From contig NZ_KE384138.1 of NCBI RefSeq assembly GCF_000424145.1, forward strand, positions 26,464-90,463: a stretch of DNA of 64,000 bases. Reading direction: 5' to 3'. A program made the translations under genes and the position numbers. Of the stretch, positions 18,537-28,206 are shown in pieces. Origin of the DNA: Butyrivibrio sp. AC2005. GTDB lineage: Bacteria > Bacillota > Clostridia > Lachnospirales > Lachnospiraceae. How positions within the stretch are numbered: the stretch's first letter is position 1; the number at the start of each line of letters is the position of its first letter. The notes under the pieces are model-generated. The model searched no databases and was not told the DNA's origin. It worked only from the letters and a program-made list of their open reading frames with translations.

Positions 18537-18803
18537 TTACTTTCTGAGACCAAGATCAGCAATAAGCTTACGATACTTCTCAAGGTCATTCTTCTTGAGG
18601 TATGCAAGAAGAGCACGTCTTCTACCTACCATCTTAAGAAGGCCTCTTCTTGAGTGATGATCCTTCGGATGTGTGTTAAGGTGCTCGTTGAGCTCCTTGA
18701 TTCTGGTTGTAAGAATAGCAACCTGAACCTCCGGTGAACCTGTGTCGCCAGCTTTTCTAGCGTACTGATTGATAACTTCTGTCTTCTTTTCCTTTGAAAT
18801 CAT
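18537..18803 (-). CDS. rpsO: 30S ribosomal protein S15
   Basis: An 88-residue protein that binds the 16S rRNA three-way junction, an early platform assembly protein. The start [27 protein letters not shown] is preceded by AAGGAG. The core has the S15 signature [23 protein letters not shown]. Length is exactly that of the family. It lies between ribF and pnp. In other bacteria S15 represses its own translation through its leader; the palindrome upstream (18889-18906) may be relevant here. Confidence 0.98.
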   Translation of the reverse strand: MISKEKKTEVINQYARKAGDTGSPEVQVAILTTRIKELNEHLNTHPKDHHSRRGLLKMVGRRRALLAYLKKNDLEKYRKLIADLGLRK

Positions 18804-18888
18804 GTTTCTTCTCCTTTTAATTACAATGTGCCGTATACCAGGAAGCGGCTGGAGTACCATCATCCGAGTATCGGTAATAACACTAATG

Positions 18889-18906
18889 TTTCTCACATGA
18901 GAAACC
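18889..18906 (-). promoter_or_regulatory. Palindromic hairpin in the rpsO leader
   Basis: A perfect 7-bp inverted repeat, GTTTCTC-ACAT-GAGAAAC, about 85 bases upstream of the rpsO ATG. It could be the start of an S15-binding leader RNA or a protein operator; neither is shown. Confidence 0.4.
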
Positions 18907-18953
18907 ATTTGATTTTAACATAGGTATTCAGAAATGTAAAGAAGCGAAAAGCC

Positions 18954-19955
18954 CTATACATAGTCAAAGAAATTTCTGCCTGCTTCAAGATCCAGTTCCA
19001 GCTGTCTTTGCAAAGCATCCACTCCTGAGAATTTCTGCTCTTTTCTGTGGAAGGTCAAAAGAGCAATTTCCAGATATTTACCATATATATCTTCATCAAA
19101 ATCATAAATAAAGGTCTCAACGCTCACTTGACCGTTATTTGAGACAGTAGGTCTGAGTCCTATATTTGTCATTCCGTGGTATTTTTGTCCATTCACTCTT
19201 ACTTCAGAAAAATAAACACCAAAGGGAGGAAGACATTTTTCATCAGGAGGAAGGAGGTTTACCGTAGGAAATCCTATAGTTCTGCCAAGCTTCTTGCCAT
19301 GCTCGACAATTCCGCCAACATAGTAGGTTTCACCAAGAAGTTCTGCTGCTCTTTCCATCTCAGCAGCCACAATTTCTTCCTTTATATAACTTGAACTCAC
19401 ATCACGTCCAAACATTTGGAGCTTTTTGATTGCATGCGTCCTGTATCCCAATTCCGGGGCAAGTTTATTTAAAAGTGCAAAATTCCCCTTTCCCTTGTAG
19501 CCATAGGAAAGGTCATCTCCTGCTGCGATATAGGCTGCATTCATCTGCTCATGTAGTATTTCCCTTACAAAGTCCTCCGGAGCAGTGTGCGCTGTCTCTG
19601 AATTCATCGGAAATTCTACGAGTATATCTATGCCAAGCTTCTCGAATTTACGTCGTTTTTCATCCTTTGTGAGTAACTGGGTAAGGATATTTTCTGCTCT
19701 GTCCGAATTGCTTTTAGGGGCATTTGCTGCCTCCTGATTATGACGGTCTTTGTTTTTTTCCTTAGCCATTTGCGCAAAGAATACAGCCGGCGGTGGGTCA
19801 AAAGTGAAGATAGTAGCCTTCATTCCCTTTTCCTTCTTATCAAGGATATGATTAAGAAGTTTCTGGTGTCCCATATGTACGCCATCAAATTTCCCGATTG
19901 CTACAGCGGTCTTGTCATCTATATGAAATTGTGTAGTGTCCGCTATAATCTGCAT
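18954..19955 (-). CDS. ribF: Bifunctional riboflavin kinase / FAD synthetase
   Basis: Makes FMN from riboflavin and FAD from FMN. The 333-residue protein has an N-terminal nucleotidyltransferase domain (IGKFDGVHMGHQKLLNHI, with the HxGH-type motif; later SSSYIKEEI). The C-terminal riboflavin kinase domain holds GRTIGFPTVNLLPP and GVYFSEVRVNG. I start at the ATG at 19955 (GGAG six bases upstream); a longer frame would read into a repeat element. A loop rich in Lys, Asn and Glu (about residues 65-95, FFAQMAKEKNKDRHNQEAAN) looks like a lineage-specific insertion. Confidence 0.94.
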   Translation of the reverse strand: MQIIADTTQFHIDDKTAVAIGKFDGVHMGHQKLLNHILDKKEKGMKATIFTFDPPPAVFFAQMAKEKNKDRHNQEAANAPKSNSDRAENILTQLLTKDEKRRKFEKLGIDILVEFPMNSETAHTAPEDFVREILHEQMNAAYIAAGDDLSYGYKGKGNFALLNKLAPELGYRTHAIKKLQMFGRDVSSSYIKEEIVAAEMERAAELLGETYYVGGIVEHGKKLGRTIGFPTVNLLPPDEKCLPPFGVYFSEVRVNGQKYHGMTNIGLRPTVSNNGQVSVETFIYDFDEDIYGKYLEIALLTFHRKEQKFSGVDALQRQLELDLEAGRNFFDYV

Positions 19956-19967
19956 TGCTACTCCTAT

Positions 19968-20219
19968 CCCCTCATCCGTCAGCTTCGCTGCCACCTTCCC
20001 CCCCAAGGGGAAGGCTTTAGTTATTATTTTCTTTACTGAGAAAAAGTTATGTCTGCCTTCCCCTTGGGGGAAGGCTTTAGTTATTATTTCCTTTACTGAG
20101 AAAAAGTTATGTCTGCCTTCCCCTTTGGGGGAAGGCTTTAGTTGTTATTTCCTTTACTGAGAAAAAGTTATGTCTGCCTTCCCCTTGGGGGGGAAGGTGC
20201 CCGAAGGGCGGATGAGGGG
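19968..20219. repeat. Composite palindromic repeat with 60-bp tandem array and inverted ends
   Basis: A left end (CCCCTCATCCG plus hairpins) is followed by three near-identical spacers of about 40 bp, each ending AAAGTTATGTCT. Each spacer alternates with a GCCTTCCCC...GGGGAAGG hairpin (starts at 20055, 20115, 20176). The block ends in an inverted right end reading GGATGAGGGG. It fills the whole gap between truB and ribF. Confidence 0.9.
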
Positions 20220-20223
20220 TATT

Positions 20224-21177
20224 TTAATTTGCTGTATAAAAGAACTTCTCAACTCTGAATTGTCCGGTTCTTTCGTCACATTTATATATTCCGAAAAATG
20301 TGCCATCCTCAGAATACACTCTTACTCTGGTGCCATCAGCATAGAGTTTTTCAGGCTCCACAAAATCCTGCTCATCATCAGGCGCTTCACTGACAAGATT
20401 CTCCACCTTGAAACTATTGCCGTTTTCAAGCATTTTTCGGAAATCATCCTTAACTATACAGTAGTCAAGATCTCTGAAAAGACTCTCTGTTGAAGCAACA
20501 ATCTCATCAACTCTGCCCTCGTCACGGAGCTGCTCTATCTGATCAAGTGTATGCGCTGTCTCCAGATGAAAACTTCCTACCGCTGTCCTTGTGAGGTGCT
20601 CCATTGCTGCGCCGCAGCCGAGTGCCTCGCCGATATCGTTACACAGAGTCCTGATATAAGTGCCCTTTGAGCACTTTACTTCCATAGTAAAAATGTGCTC
20701 GTCCCGCAAGTGGGATTCATCCAGAATTGTGATAGCTTCAATTTTTATTCTTCTGGGTTTTCTCTCAACTTCTTTTCCCTGTCTTGCAAGCTCGTAGAGC
20801 TTTTTACCATTTATCTTTATAGCTGAATACATCGGAGGTATCTGGTCGTACTCACCAACAAATCGCTTTACAGCTTCATGAAGCTGCTTGCTCGTTACCT
20901 CTACCTCTTTCTCTGAAATGATACGTCCTGACATATCCTGAGTATCAGTTGTCACTCCGAGTCTGCACACAGCAATATATTCTTTGTCATGATCAGTCAG
21001 CATGTCGCAGAGCTTTGTGCCGTTTCCCACACAAACAACAAGGACTCCAACCGCATCCGGGTCCAGAGTCCCTGTGTGTCCGATCTTTTTCATTTTTAAA
21101 ATGCCACGGAGGCGCGCTACAACATCGCTTGATGTATAGCCTGCCTCCTTGTATACATTGATAAGTCCGTTATACAT
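20224..21177 (-). CDS. truB: tRNA pseudouridine(55) synthase TruB
   Basis: Isomerises U55 in the T-loop of tRNAs. It has 317 residues. The catalytic motif GHTGTLDPDAVGVLVV (about residues 35-50) holds the nucleophile Asp. The SGRI and YDQIPPMYSAIKINGKKLYELAR segments and SKGTYIRTLCNDIG are family signatures. The C-terminal PUA-like region is shortened. It starts three bases after nrnA, and the nrnA-truB-ribF order is the standard one. Confidence 0.95.
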   Translation of the reverse strand: MYNGLINVYKEAGYTSSDVVARLRGILKMKKIGHTGTLDPDAVGVLVVCVGNGTKLCDMLTDHDKEYIAVCRLGVTTDTQDMSGRIISEKEVEVTSKQLHEAVKRFVGEYDQIPPMYSAIKINGKKLYELARQGKEVERKPRRIKIEAITILDESHLRDEHIFTMEVKCSKGTYIRTLCNDIGEALGCGAAMEHLTRTAVGSFHLETAHTLDQIEQLRDEGRVDEIVASTESLFRDLDYCIVKDDFRKMLENGNSFKVENLVSEAPDDEQDFVEPEKLYADGTRVRVYSEDGTFFGIYKCDERTGQFRVEKFFYTAN

Positions 21178-21179
21178 AT

Positions 21180-22139
21180 TTACGAATTAACACCTTTAAG
21201 ATCTCTCTCGATATACTCAGTAAGACTGTTAATTATGTCATGCTGGGTTCCGTTCATTGTACAGCCCGCTGCTCTGGCATGACCACCGCCTCCGAACAGC
21301 TCCGCAATCTTAGCAACATTAACTTTACCCTTGGATCTGAGGCTTACCTTATATTCAAGACTTCCTATCTCATACATGAAAACTGCACATTCAGTTCCTG
21401 TAGTAAGAAGGAGCTGACTTACTATTCCATCAAGATCACTTGAGCTGACCATATAAAAATCCATGGTCTGTCTTGAAACCACACTTACGATACAAGCGCC
21501 GTCCATAATGAGCATACTTTCAAGTAGTGCTCTTCCAAGAATCTGGTTCTGAACGTAGCTCTTTTCATAAAAGACATGGTCAATAAGTTCTCCGAATTCA
21601 AATCCATATCCAATAAGATCAGCTGCAACCTTCATTGTGTCCGGAGATGTATTTGAGTATTTAAAAACACCTGTATCCGTAACAATACCCATGTATATTG
21701 CCTTCGCAATATCAGCATCAAGCTTGTCCTTATCAAGACAATTGTAAACCAGTTCCGAAGCAGAGCTTGCTGTCGAAACTATATAGTTTTCATCGCCTGT
21801 TCCTTCATTACTTATATGGTGATCAATGTTGACCTTTTTCTTCGCAGCATCAAAGAATTTCTCAGCATCGCCAAGTCTGTCTTTTCCGCAGTCAAGCGCA
21901 AAGAAAACATCATAGCTGTCTACATCAGTCTTATAATCATGATTCACTTCTTCTGTAGCAGCAATAATCTTATAGCTCTCAGGTATCTGTTCAAGAAAAA
22001 CATCTACCCTAAGCTCAGGATAATTCTTTTTCAAATAGAGATATAATGCCATATTGGAGCCCACACAGTCACCATCGGGACGAATATGTCCACTGATTCC
22101 GACTGTTTTGGCACCGCTTACAAGTTCGTCTATTCTCAT
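21180..22139 (-). CDS. nrnA: DHH-family bifunctional oligoribonuclease / pAp phosphatase NrnA
   Basis: A DHH/DHHA1 phosphoesterase of 319 residues that degrades short oligonucleotides and 3'-phosphoadenosine-5'-phosphate. Metal-binding motifs are GHIRPDGDCVGSNMALY (about 17-33), DCG, and NIDHHISNEGTGDENY (about 108-123). The DHHA1 motif GGGGHARAAGCTM is near the C-terminus. It sits between rbfA and truB, as usual in Firmicutes. AGAGAGG precedes the ATG. Confidence 0.94.
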   Translation of the reverse strand: MRIDELVSGAKTVGISGHIRPDGDCVGSNMALYLYLKKNYPELRVDVFLEQIPESYKIIAATEEVNHDYKTDVDSYDVFFALDCGKDRLGDAEKFFDAAKKKVNIDHHISNEGTGDENYIVSTASSASELVYNCLDKDKLDADIAKAIYMGIVTDTGVFKYSNTSPDTMKVAADLIGYGFEFGELIDHVFYEKSYVQNQILGRALLESMLIMDGACIVSVVSRQTMDFYMVSSSDLDGIVSQLLLTTGTECAVFMYEIGSLEYKVSLRSKGKVNVAKIAELFGGGGHARAAGCTMNGTQHDIINSLTEYIERDLKGVNS

Positions 22140-22159
22140 CTGGTACCTCTCTAATTACT

Positions 22160-22257
22160 CCCCTCATCCGGCACTTCTTGCCACCTGTCTTCGCTCCGCT
22201 TCGGTCCGCGCTGAACAATCGTCCCCTGGACGATTAGCGCCCCCAAAGGGGGAAGGC
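22160..22257 (-). repeat. Dispersed palindromic repeat, long form
   Basis: Same ends as the short form, but between GCCACC and the CCCC...GGGG hairpin lies about 55 bp. This insert includes CTTCGCTCCGCTTCGG and the hairpin AATCGTCC/GGACGATT. Near-identical long forms lie at 29010 and 38610. It fills the rbfA-nrnA gap side adjacent to nrnA. Confidence 0.9.
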
Positions 22258-22298
22258 TTTTGTTCAAGCTCTTTCAAAAGATAAATTTAGAAGGATAC

Positions 22299-22700
22299 TT
22301 ACTCTTCTGTATCCTCGTCCACTTCTCCACGTGCTGCCTTGGCTGCTGCATCCTTGGCTGCAACTTCATCAATTTTCCTGGACATATTGATTGCATACTC
22401 GATGGAATCGTCCATGATGAATCTCAGCTCAGGAGTGTTACGCATATTAAGTTCCTTGGCAACAGTACTTCTGATGTAGCCTGCCGCTGATTTAAGTCCC
22501 TCTGCAGTACGCTGTCTGTCTTCATCATTTCCCATTACAGACACCCATACCTTGCAGGTCTTAAGATCAGGAGCAACCTCAACATCCATTACGGATGTCA
22601 TGGGACTGATCCGGGGATCCTTGCTAAATCTGATAGCTTCAGATATAACCTTCATTACTTCGCCGTTAATGCGAATGTTTTTTATACTGTTTTTTCTCAT
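22299..22700 (-). CDS. rbfA: 30S ribosome-binding factor A
   Basis: A late 30S maturation factor of 133 residues with a KH-like fold. The stretches DPRISPMTSVMDVEVAPDLK and LRFIMDDSIEYAINMSRKID are typical. I start at ATG 22700, with GGAG six bases upstream; a TTG four codons earlier overlaps that site. The C-terminus is an Ala/Glu-rich tail. It follows infB closely (26 bp). Confidence 0.94.
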   Translation of the reverse strand: MRKNSIKNIRINGEVMKVISEAIRFSKDPRISPMTSVMDVEVAPDLKTCKVWVSVMGNDEDRQRTAEGLKSAAGYIRSTVAKELNMRNTPELRFIMDDSIEYAINMSRKIDEVAAKDAAAKAARGEVDEDTEE

Positions 22701-22726
22701 ATTATGCTCCAAAATGATAGCTATTA

Positions 22727-25654
22727 TTATTTTTTAGCATCAAGCTTATCACGAGGAATTTCAACCATTATATATGCTTCTACAACATCGCCGACATTGA
22801 TCTGGTCAAAGCCTTCGAATACAAGACCACACTCATATCCGTCCTTAACTTCCTTAACGTCATCCTTGAAGCGCTTAAGTGAAGCAAGGTCACCTTCGAA
22901 GATCTGCTCGCCATCTCTGCTGATACGAACCTTACAATCCTTCTGAATCATACCGTCAGTAACGATAGCACCAGCGATGTTACCAACCTTGGATGCCTTG
23001 AACAGCTGACGAATCTCAGCATGTCCGATAACCTTCTCCTCATAAACAGGAGCAAGCATACCCTTCATGGCATATTCAACATCCTCGATAGCCTGGTAGA
23101 TAACCTTGTAAAGCTTGATTTCAACACCTTCGTGCTCAGCAGTGCTCTTAGCTACAGCATCGGGACGTACATCAAATCCGATGATAATAGCATTTGAAGC
23201 AGCTGCAAGTGATACGTCAGACTCTGTGATCGCACCAACACCACCATGGATAACCTTAACAACAACCTCATCGTTAGAGAGCTTAAGAAGACTTGCCTTA
23301 AGTGCTTCTACACTACCCTGAACGTCAGCTTTGATGATAAGATCAAGTTCTTTAAGCTTCCCTTCCTCAATCTTGGAATAAAGCTCGTCAAGTGACATCT
23401 TAGCCTTTGTCTCCTCGATAAGATCCTTCTTCTGCTGCTGGAGGTATGTGTTAGCATACTGCTTAGCTTCCTTATCACTCTGGTGACCAAGGAATACTTC
23501 ACCGGCACCGGGTACATCTGAAAGACCAAGAATCTCAACAGGCTGTGAAGGCTTAGCTTCCTTAAGTCTCTTACCCTTATCATCTATCATCGCACGAACC
23601 TTACCGGAGCATGCACCTGCTGAAATGAAATCTCCCACATGAAGAGTTCCCTTCTGTACAAGTACATTTGCTACAGGTCCACGACCCTTATCAAGCTTAG
23701 CCTCAAGTACGAGACCTCTTGCCTCACGATTTGCATTAGCCTTGAGCTCAAGGATATCAGCAGTGATAAGAATGGTATCAAGAAGTACATCCATTCCCTC
23801 GCCGGTCTTAGCTGAAACAGGAACAAACTCTGTCTGTCCGCCCCAGTCAGTAGCGATAAGACCATACTCTGTCATTTCCTGCTTAACTCTGTCAACGTTA
23901 GCGCTGGGCTTATCAATCTTGTTTACAGCAACAATGATTTCAACGCCTGCTGCCTTTGCATGGTTAATAGCCTCGATTGTCTGAGGCATTACACCGTCAT
24001 CAGCTGCGACAACGAGTACAGCGATATCTGTAGAATTAGCACCACGCATACGCATAGCTGTGAAAGCTTCGTGTCCGGGTGTATCAAGGAAGGTGATTTT
24101 TCTGTCCTGAACCTTGATCTGGTAAGCACCGATACGCTGTGTAATACCGCCTGCTTCCTTATCTGTAACGCTTGTATCACGAATAGCATCAAGAAGTGAT
24201 GTCTTACCATGATCGACGTGACCCATTACGCAGACTACCGGAGGTCTGGGAGTAAGAAGGCTCTCATCCTCCTCTTCCTCCTTAAGAAGTTCTTCAATAA
24301 CGTCTACCTGAACTTCCTTTTCACAGATTATGTCATAATCAATCGCGATATTTTCTGCATCCTCGTATGAAAGCTCAGAGTTAACTGTAACTATCTGACC
24401 TGCCATAAAGAGCTTCTTAATGATCGCTGAAGGCTGAAGCTTCATCTTATCGGCAAGTTCCTTGATGGTAAGCTTCTCAGGAATTGTGATAACCTTGATC
24501 TGCTCCTCAGGCTCCTCTACCTTCTTAACCTCAGGCTTAATGAAGCGACCAACCCTTTTACTTCTGGGCATCATCTCTTCATTCTCTTCATAAATATGAT
24601 CCTTCTTGGATCTCTTATCCTTATCCTGCTGTGAAGAACGTCTCTTGCCTTCGCCCTTACCTTCGTTCATAGGAGCGGCTTCAAAACCGCCTCTGTCCTT
24701 GCTCTTTGAAAAGTCTTTGCCTTTTCCTGCAGGACGATCACCATTAGGTCTGCCCTGAGGCCCCTGTCCGGGCCTTGCATTTCCGGCACCCTGACGAACA
24801 TTGCCCTGACCGGCTCTTGCTCTGTCATTCTGAGAGCCCTTTCTGAGCTGTCCGCCCTGCTCTCTGCCTTCATTTCTGCGGTTGTCCCCACCACGGTTCT
24901 CATTACCGCGGTTCTCATTACCGCGGTTCTCGTTGTTACGATTGTCGTTAACACGATTCTCGACAGGACGATTCTCTTTTACGGGTGCCTCTGTCTTAGG
25001 TGCAACAGGTGCACTTACAGGAGCTGCAGGCTTCTTAACAGCCTCTGTCTTAGGTGCTGTTTCAACCTTAGCAGGCTTCTGAGAAGCTTTCTGAGAAGGC
25101 TCCTGATACTTCGGGATCTCTGTGTTATATGACTCAAGCTGTGAAGGAGCTGTAAGAGGCTTTATGGGATGATATACGTTCTGTGAACGTGCAAAGGTTC
25201 CCTGTCTCTGTCCTCCACGATTGTCGCGGTTCTGATTCTGATTCTGGTTTTTATTCTGTCCGCCACGACCTGCGTTATTATTATTATTCTGTCCGCGGAA
25301 GTTGCCACTCTTGGAATTATTGGGATTAGTTACAAAGATAATATTCTTCTTCTTTTTAACTGCACCCTCACCCTCAGGTTTTTTCTTTAAAGGCTTCTTC
25401 TCACCCTTCTTATCATCGGACTCGGCTGCTGCCTTGGGCTTTTCCTCCCTGGCAGGAGCTTCAGGCTTGCTCTCAGTTTTGGTCTCAGCTTTGCTGCTTC
25501 CGAAGTGTTTTCTTACCCTCTCCGCATCCTCATCTTCGACAGAACTTGTTGATCTCTTTGCAGCTTCAACACCCTGATCATGCAGGAATGTTATAAGCTC
25601 CTTACTTTCAACACCAAGTTCCGAAGCGAGTTCGGATATTTTAATTTTCGACAT
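22727..25654 (-). CDS. infB: Translation initiation factor IF-2
   Basis: Places fMet-tRNA on the 30S subunit and promotes subunit joining. It has 975 residues. The N-terminal IF2_N segment ([20 protein letters not shown]) is followed by a very long low-complexity region (about 45-360), rich in Lys, Pro, Ala, Asn and Arg, with repeats of the type NRGNEN. A second IF2_N lies near residue 385. The G domain starts near residue 475 with [14 protein letters not shown], then DTPGHEAF and NKID. Domains II-IV follow. It is preceded by ylxQ and followed by rbfA. Confidence 0.97.
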   Translation of the reverse strand: MSKIKISELASELGVESKELITFLHDQGVEAAKRSTSSVEDEDAERVRKHFGSSKAETKTESKPEAPAREEKPKAAAESDDKKGEKKPLKKKPEGEGAVKKKKNIIFVTNPNNSKSGNFRGQNNNNNAGRGGQNKNQNQNQNRDNRGGQRQGTFARSQNVYHPIKPLTAPSQLESYNTEIPKYQEPSQKASQKPAKVETAPKTEAVKKPAAPVSAPVAPKTEAPVKENRPVENRVNDNRNNENRGNENRGNENRGGDNRRNEGREQGGQLRKGSQNDRARAGQGNVRQGAGNARPGQGPQGRPNGDRPAGKGKDFSKSKDRGGFEAAPMNEGKGEGKRRSSQQDKDKRSKKDHIYEENEEMMPRSKRVGRFIKPEVKKVEEPEEQIKVITIPEKLTIKELADKMKLQPSAIIKKLFMAGQIVTVNSELSYEDAENIAIDYDIICEKEVQVDVIEELLKEEEEDESLLTPRPPVVCVMGHVDHGKTSLLDAIRDTSVTDKEAGGITQRIGAYQIKVQDRKITFLDTPGHEAFTAMRMRGANSTDIAVLVVAADDGVMPQTIEAINHAKAAGVEIIVAVNKIDKPSANVDRVKQEMTEYGLIATDWGGQTEFVPVSAKTGEGMDVLLDTILITADILELKANANREARGLVLEAKLDKGRGPVANVLVQKGTLHVGDFISAGACSGKVRAMIDDKGKRLKEAKPSQPVEILGLSDVPGAGEVFLGHQSDKEAKQYANTYLQQQKKDLIEETKAKMSLDELYSKIEEGKLKELDLIIKADVQGSVEALKASLLKLSNDEVVVKVIHGGVGAITESDVSLAAASNAIIIGFDVRPDAVAKSTAEHEGVEIKLYKVIYQAIEDVEYAMKGMLAPVYEEKVIGHAEIRQLFKASKVGNIAGAIVTDGMIQKDCKVRISRDGEQIFEGDLASLKRFKDDVKEVKDGYECGLVFEGFDQINVGDVVEAYIMVEIPRDKLDAKK

Positions 25655-25670
25655 TCACATTTCCTCCGTA

Positions 25671-25982
25671 CTATTCATCTACACGTAAGTTCTTCTGAAA
25701 GCTTTTTGCAAACCCGTCGTCCGTGATCGCAATACTCGTTCGAACTTCTTTGCCAATCGCATGCCCAAGTTTTTCCTTATCCCCAAACATGTAAAACGGC
25801 ACTTCATAATAATCACATTTATCCCGGAATTTTTTGCTCGTATTGTCCGAAGCATCTCTGCTTACAATAACCACACAAGCTTTTCCGCCTTTTATGGCAT
25901 TTTCCACCGCAAACTCTCCGCTCACGAGTTTTCCTGCCTTTTGACATAAGCCGAGCAGAGAATAAATTTTATTTTCATCCAT
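25671..25982 (-). CDS. ylxQ: Ribosomal L7Ae-like RNA-binding protein YlxQ
   Basis: A 103-residue protein of the L7Ae/L30e fold that binds kink-turn RNA. The stretches LLGLCQKAGKLVSGEFAVENAI and CVVIVSRDASDNTSKKFRDKC are characteristic. It overlaps the ylxR end by eight bases and lies 16 bp before infB, the conserved position. The physiological role is not settled. Confidence 0.92.
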   Translation of the reverse strand: MDENKIYSLLGLCQKAGKLVSGEFAVENAIKGGKACVVIVSRDASDNTSKKFRDKCDYYEVPFYMFGDKEKLGHAIGKEVRTSIAITDDGFAKSFQKNLRVDE

Positions 25983-26241
25983 TTATCTCAAGCTCCTTTT
26001 TAAGCTGCTCCAGAGTTTCCTCCGGAACGGAAACCTTTAGTGATCTCTCAAGGCCTCTTTTCTTTATTGCTTTTTCAAGACATTTAATATCCCTGCATAC
26101 ATAAGCGCCTCTTCCATTGGCACGGCCTGTGGGATCCAGATGAATTCCCCCCTCTGTGTCACGGATCACACGGATCAGCAAAGCTTTTTCCTTACTTTCT
26201 CCGCACCCGACGCACTTTCGCATAGGTTTCTTTTTTTCCAT
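25975..26241 (-). CDS. ylxR: YlxR family RNA-binding protein
   Basis: An 88-residue basic protein (DUF448). The signature RKCVGCGESKEKALLIRVIR is followed by PTGRANGRGAYVCRDIKCLEKAIKKRGLERSL. The conserved GRGAY and Cys positions are present. I choose the second ATG (26241), which has AAAGGA at a workable distance; the first ATG sits inside that element. It is located between nusA and ylxQ. Family members act in RNA metabolism or as nucleoid-associated regulators; the function here is uncertain. Confidence 0.92.
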   Translation of the reverse strand: MEKKKPMRKCVGCGESKEKALLIRVIRDTEGGIHLDPTGRANGRGAYVCRDIKCLEKAIKKRGLERSLKVSVPEETLEQLKKELEING

Positions 26242-26279
26242 AGCCATCCTTTTAACTGACCTTCATTTCAGAATAGGGA

Positions 26280-27491
26280 TTACTCTTCGTCCTCAGCAGA
26301 CTCAGCATCTTCCTCAGCTTCGTACTCCTCTTCGGTGTACTCTTCCTCAGAATACTCGCCCTCTTCAAACTCTTCACCCTCTTCGTACTCATCGCTATCG
26401 TACTCTTCCTCGTCATCCATGTAGTCCTCGATACGGAATCCGGGAGCATCCTTAGCCTGAGTCTCACTCTTAATATCAATCTTGTAGCCTGTAAGACGAG
26501 CTGCAAGTCTTGCGTTCTGTCCTTCCTTACCGATTGCAAGTGAAAGCTGGTAATCAGGAACTACAACCTTTGCACTCTTTTCATCCGGATCAGCAAATAC
26601 TGCAACGATCTTTGCAGGTGAAAGTGCATTCTGAATAAGGTTACCGGGGTTCTCATCCCAGTTAACAATATCAATCTTCTCACCGTTAAGCTCATCAACG
26701 ATAAGATTAACTCTGCTACCGTTAACACCTACGCAGGCACCAACCGCATCTACATTAGGATTGTTTGAGTAAACAGCAATCTTGGTACGGTTACCGGCCT
26801 CACGGGCAATGCTCTTAATTTCAACTGTGCCGTCCTGGATCTCTGCAACCTCCTGCTCAAAAAGTCTCTTTACAAGATCAGGATGTGTACGTGATACAAG
26901 AATTCTGGGACCCTTATTACCGTTTCTAACCTCAAGAATATAAACCTTGATACGCTCTGTAGGACGATAGCGCTCAGTCTTAACCTGCTCGTTCTCATTG
27001 AGCATAGCATCCGCCTTACCAAGATTTATGCTGATATTTTTACCGATAAATCTCTGAATCACGCCGGTTACGATATCATGCTCGTGCTCATAATATTCAC
27101 TGTAGATTGCATCCTTCTCTTCCTCACGGATTTTCTGAAGGATTACGTTCTTGGCATTCTGAGTAGCAATACGTCCAAACTCACTGGACTTAACCTCTAC
27201 CTGAATAACATCTCCGATTTCAGCAGTAGGAACAATCTTATGTGCATCATCAAGTCCAATCTCAAGAATAGGATCCATAACGTCATCTGCTAATTCAACA
27301 ACTGTCTTATCTGCATAGCATTTGATGTCGCATGTATCGCGATCAATCTCAATACGAATATTGTCTGCACTCTTATAATGGTTTTTGCAGGCAGTGATAA
27401 GTGAAGTCTCAATTGCATCGAACAGCGAATCTCTGTTGATGTTCTTCTCCTTTTCAAGCAAATCGAGTGCATCCATCAATTCTTTACTCAT
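26280..27491 (-). CDS. nusA: Transcription termination/antitermination factor NusA
   Basis: Binds RNA polymerase and nascent RNA, modulating pausing, termination and antitermination. It has 403 residues. The N-terminal polymerase-binding domain (1-120) is followed by S1 (about 130-200) and two KH domains (about 200-345, GACVGVNGSRVNLIVDEL and AIGKEGQNARLAARLTGYKID). The last 45 residues are almost purely acidic with Tyr (EEYDSDEYEEGEEFEEGEY). This replaces the missing C-terminal repeats and is unlike the short Bacillus protein. A strong AAGGAG site precedes the ATG. Confidence 0.96.
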   Translation of the reverse strand: MSKELMDALDLLEKEKNINRDSLFDAIETSLITACKNHYKSADNIRIEIDRDTCDIKCYADKTVVELADDVMDPILEIGLDDAHKIVPTAEIGDVIQVEVKSSEFGRIATQNAKNVILQKIREEEKDAIYSEYYEHEHDIVTGVIQRFIGKNISINLGKADAMLNENEQVKTERYRPTERIKVYILEVRNGNKGPRILVSRTHPDLVKRLFEQEVAEIQDGTVEIKSIAREAGNRTKIAVYSNNPNVDAVGACVGVNGSRVNLIVDELNGEKIDIVNWDENPGNLIQNALSPAKIVAVFADPDEKSAKVVVPDYQLSLAIGKEGQNARLAARLTGYKIDIKSETQAKDAPGFRIEDYMDDEEEYDSDEYEEGEEFEEGEYSEEEYTEEEYEAEEDAESAEDEE

Positions 27492-27570
27492 AGTTTATTC
27501 TCCTTGATCTATGAAAGTTTATAAAAATAGTTTTTACCGTTCCAACAAAAGCGGAAGGCAGGTAATTTTC

Positions 27571-28035
27571 TTAAAAATCTAACGTAAGCTTAACGCTGGA
27601 AACTTCTTTTCTTATAAAAGAGCGATCTTCGCCTGCATTCTCTATAGTAATGCTGTCAGCGTCATAGCTCTTAAGCTTACCGGTAAATTCCTTGGTCCCA
27701 TCTATGGCCTTGTAAAGCTTCACATCAACCTCCTGTCCAAGGCTGTTCTCAAAGTGTCTGTCCTTCTTCAGCGCTCTGCCGAGTCCCGGGCTGCTGACTT
27801 CAAGTGTGTAGGCTTCCTCAATGAAATCATGCTCATCGAGTGCATCAGAAAGCGCATGGCTGACATCCACACATTTATTGATGTCAACGCCGCCTTCTCT
27901 GTCAATATAAGCTCTTAAGTACCATTCGCCGGCTTCCTTAACAAACTCAACATCATAGATGCTGACTTCGTTCTGCTCTGCGATAGGTTTCAGAAGGGCT
28001 TCAGTTTTGTTTTCAATCTCTTCTCTTCTTGACAT
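27571..28035 (-). CDS. rimP: Ribosome maturation factor RimP
   Basis: A 154-residue 30S assembly factor with an N-terminal alpha/beta domain (residues ~10-85, SIYDVEFVKEAGEWYLRAYID, then VDVSHALSDALD) and a C-terminal Sm-like domain (VDVKLYKAIDGTKEFTGKLKSYD). It is the first gene of the rimP-nusA-infB operon and starts just after the terminator of the folate transporter gene. Confidence 0.95.
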   Translation of the reverse strand: MSRREEIENKTEALLKPIAEQNEVSIYDVEFVKEAGEWYLRAYIDREGGVDINKCVDVSHALSDALDEHDFIEEAYTLEVSSPGLGRALKKDRHFENSLGQEVDVKLYKAIDGTKEFTGKLKSYDADSITIENAGEDRSFIRKEVSSVKLTLDF

Positions 28036-28083
28036 TGAATATACCTCTCAAACCGGAATATACATATATCATTTTTAATCATG

Positions 28084-28112
28084 AAAAAAGTGGACTCGCG
28101 AAAGTCCACTTC
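28084..28112 (-). terminator. Rho-independent terminator after the folate-type ECF gene
   Basis: A 9-bp stem AAGTGGACT/AGTCCACTT with loop TTCGCG, followed on the minus strand by TTTTT. It isolates the riboswitch-controlled gene from rimP. Confidence 0.9.
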
Positions 28113-28206
28113 TAGTCTAAGAATTATTATTGTTACATTTGTAATATAGCACTATTACTTCATTACGTCAACACCTGCTGTTTTATAGTCAATAACAGTA
28201 AGGAAC

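Noticed and set aside
19968..20219. CRISPR array
   Set aside because: Spacers between the hairpin repeats are nearly identical, not unique, and no cas genes are near.
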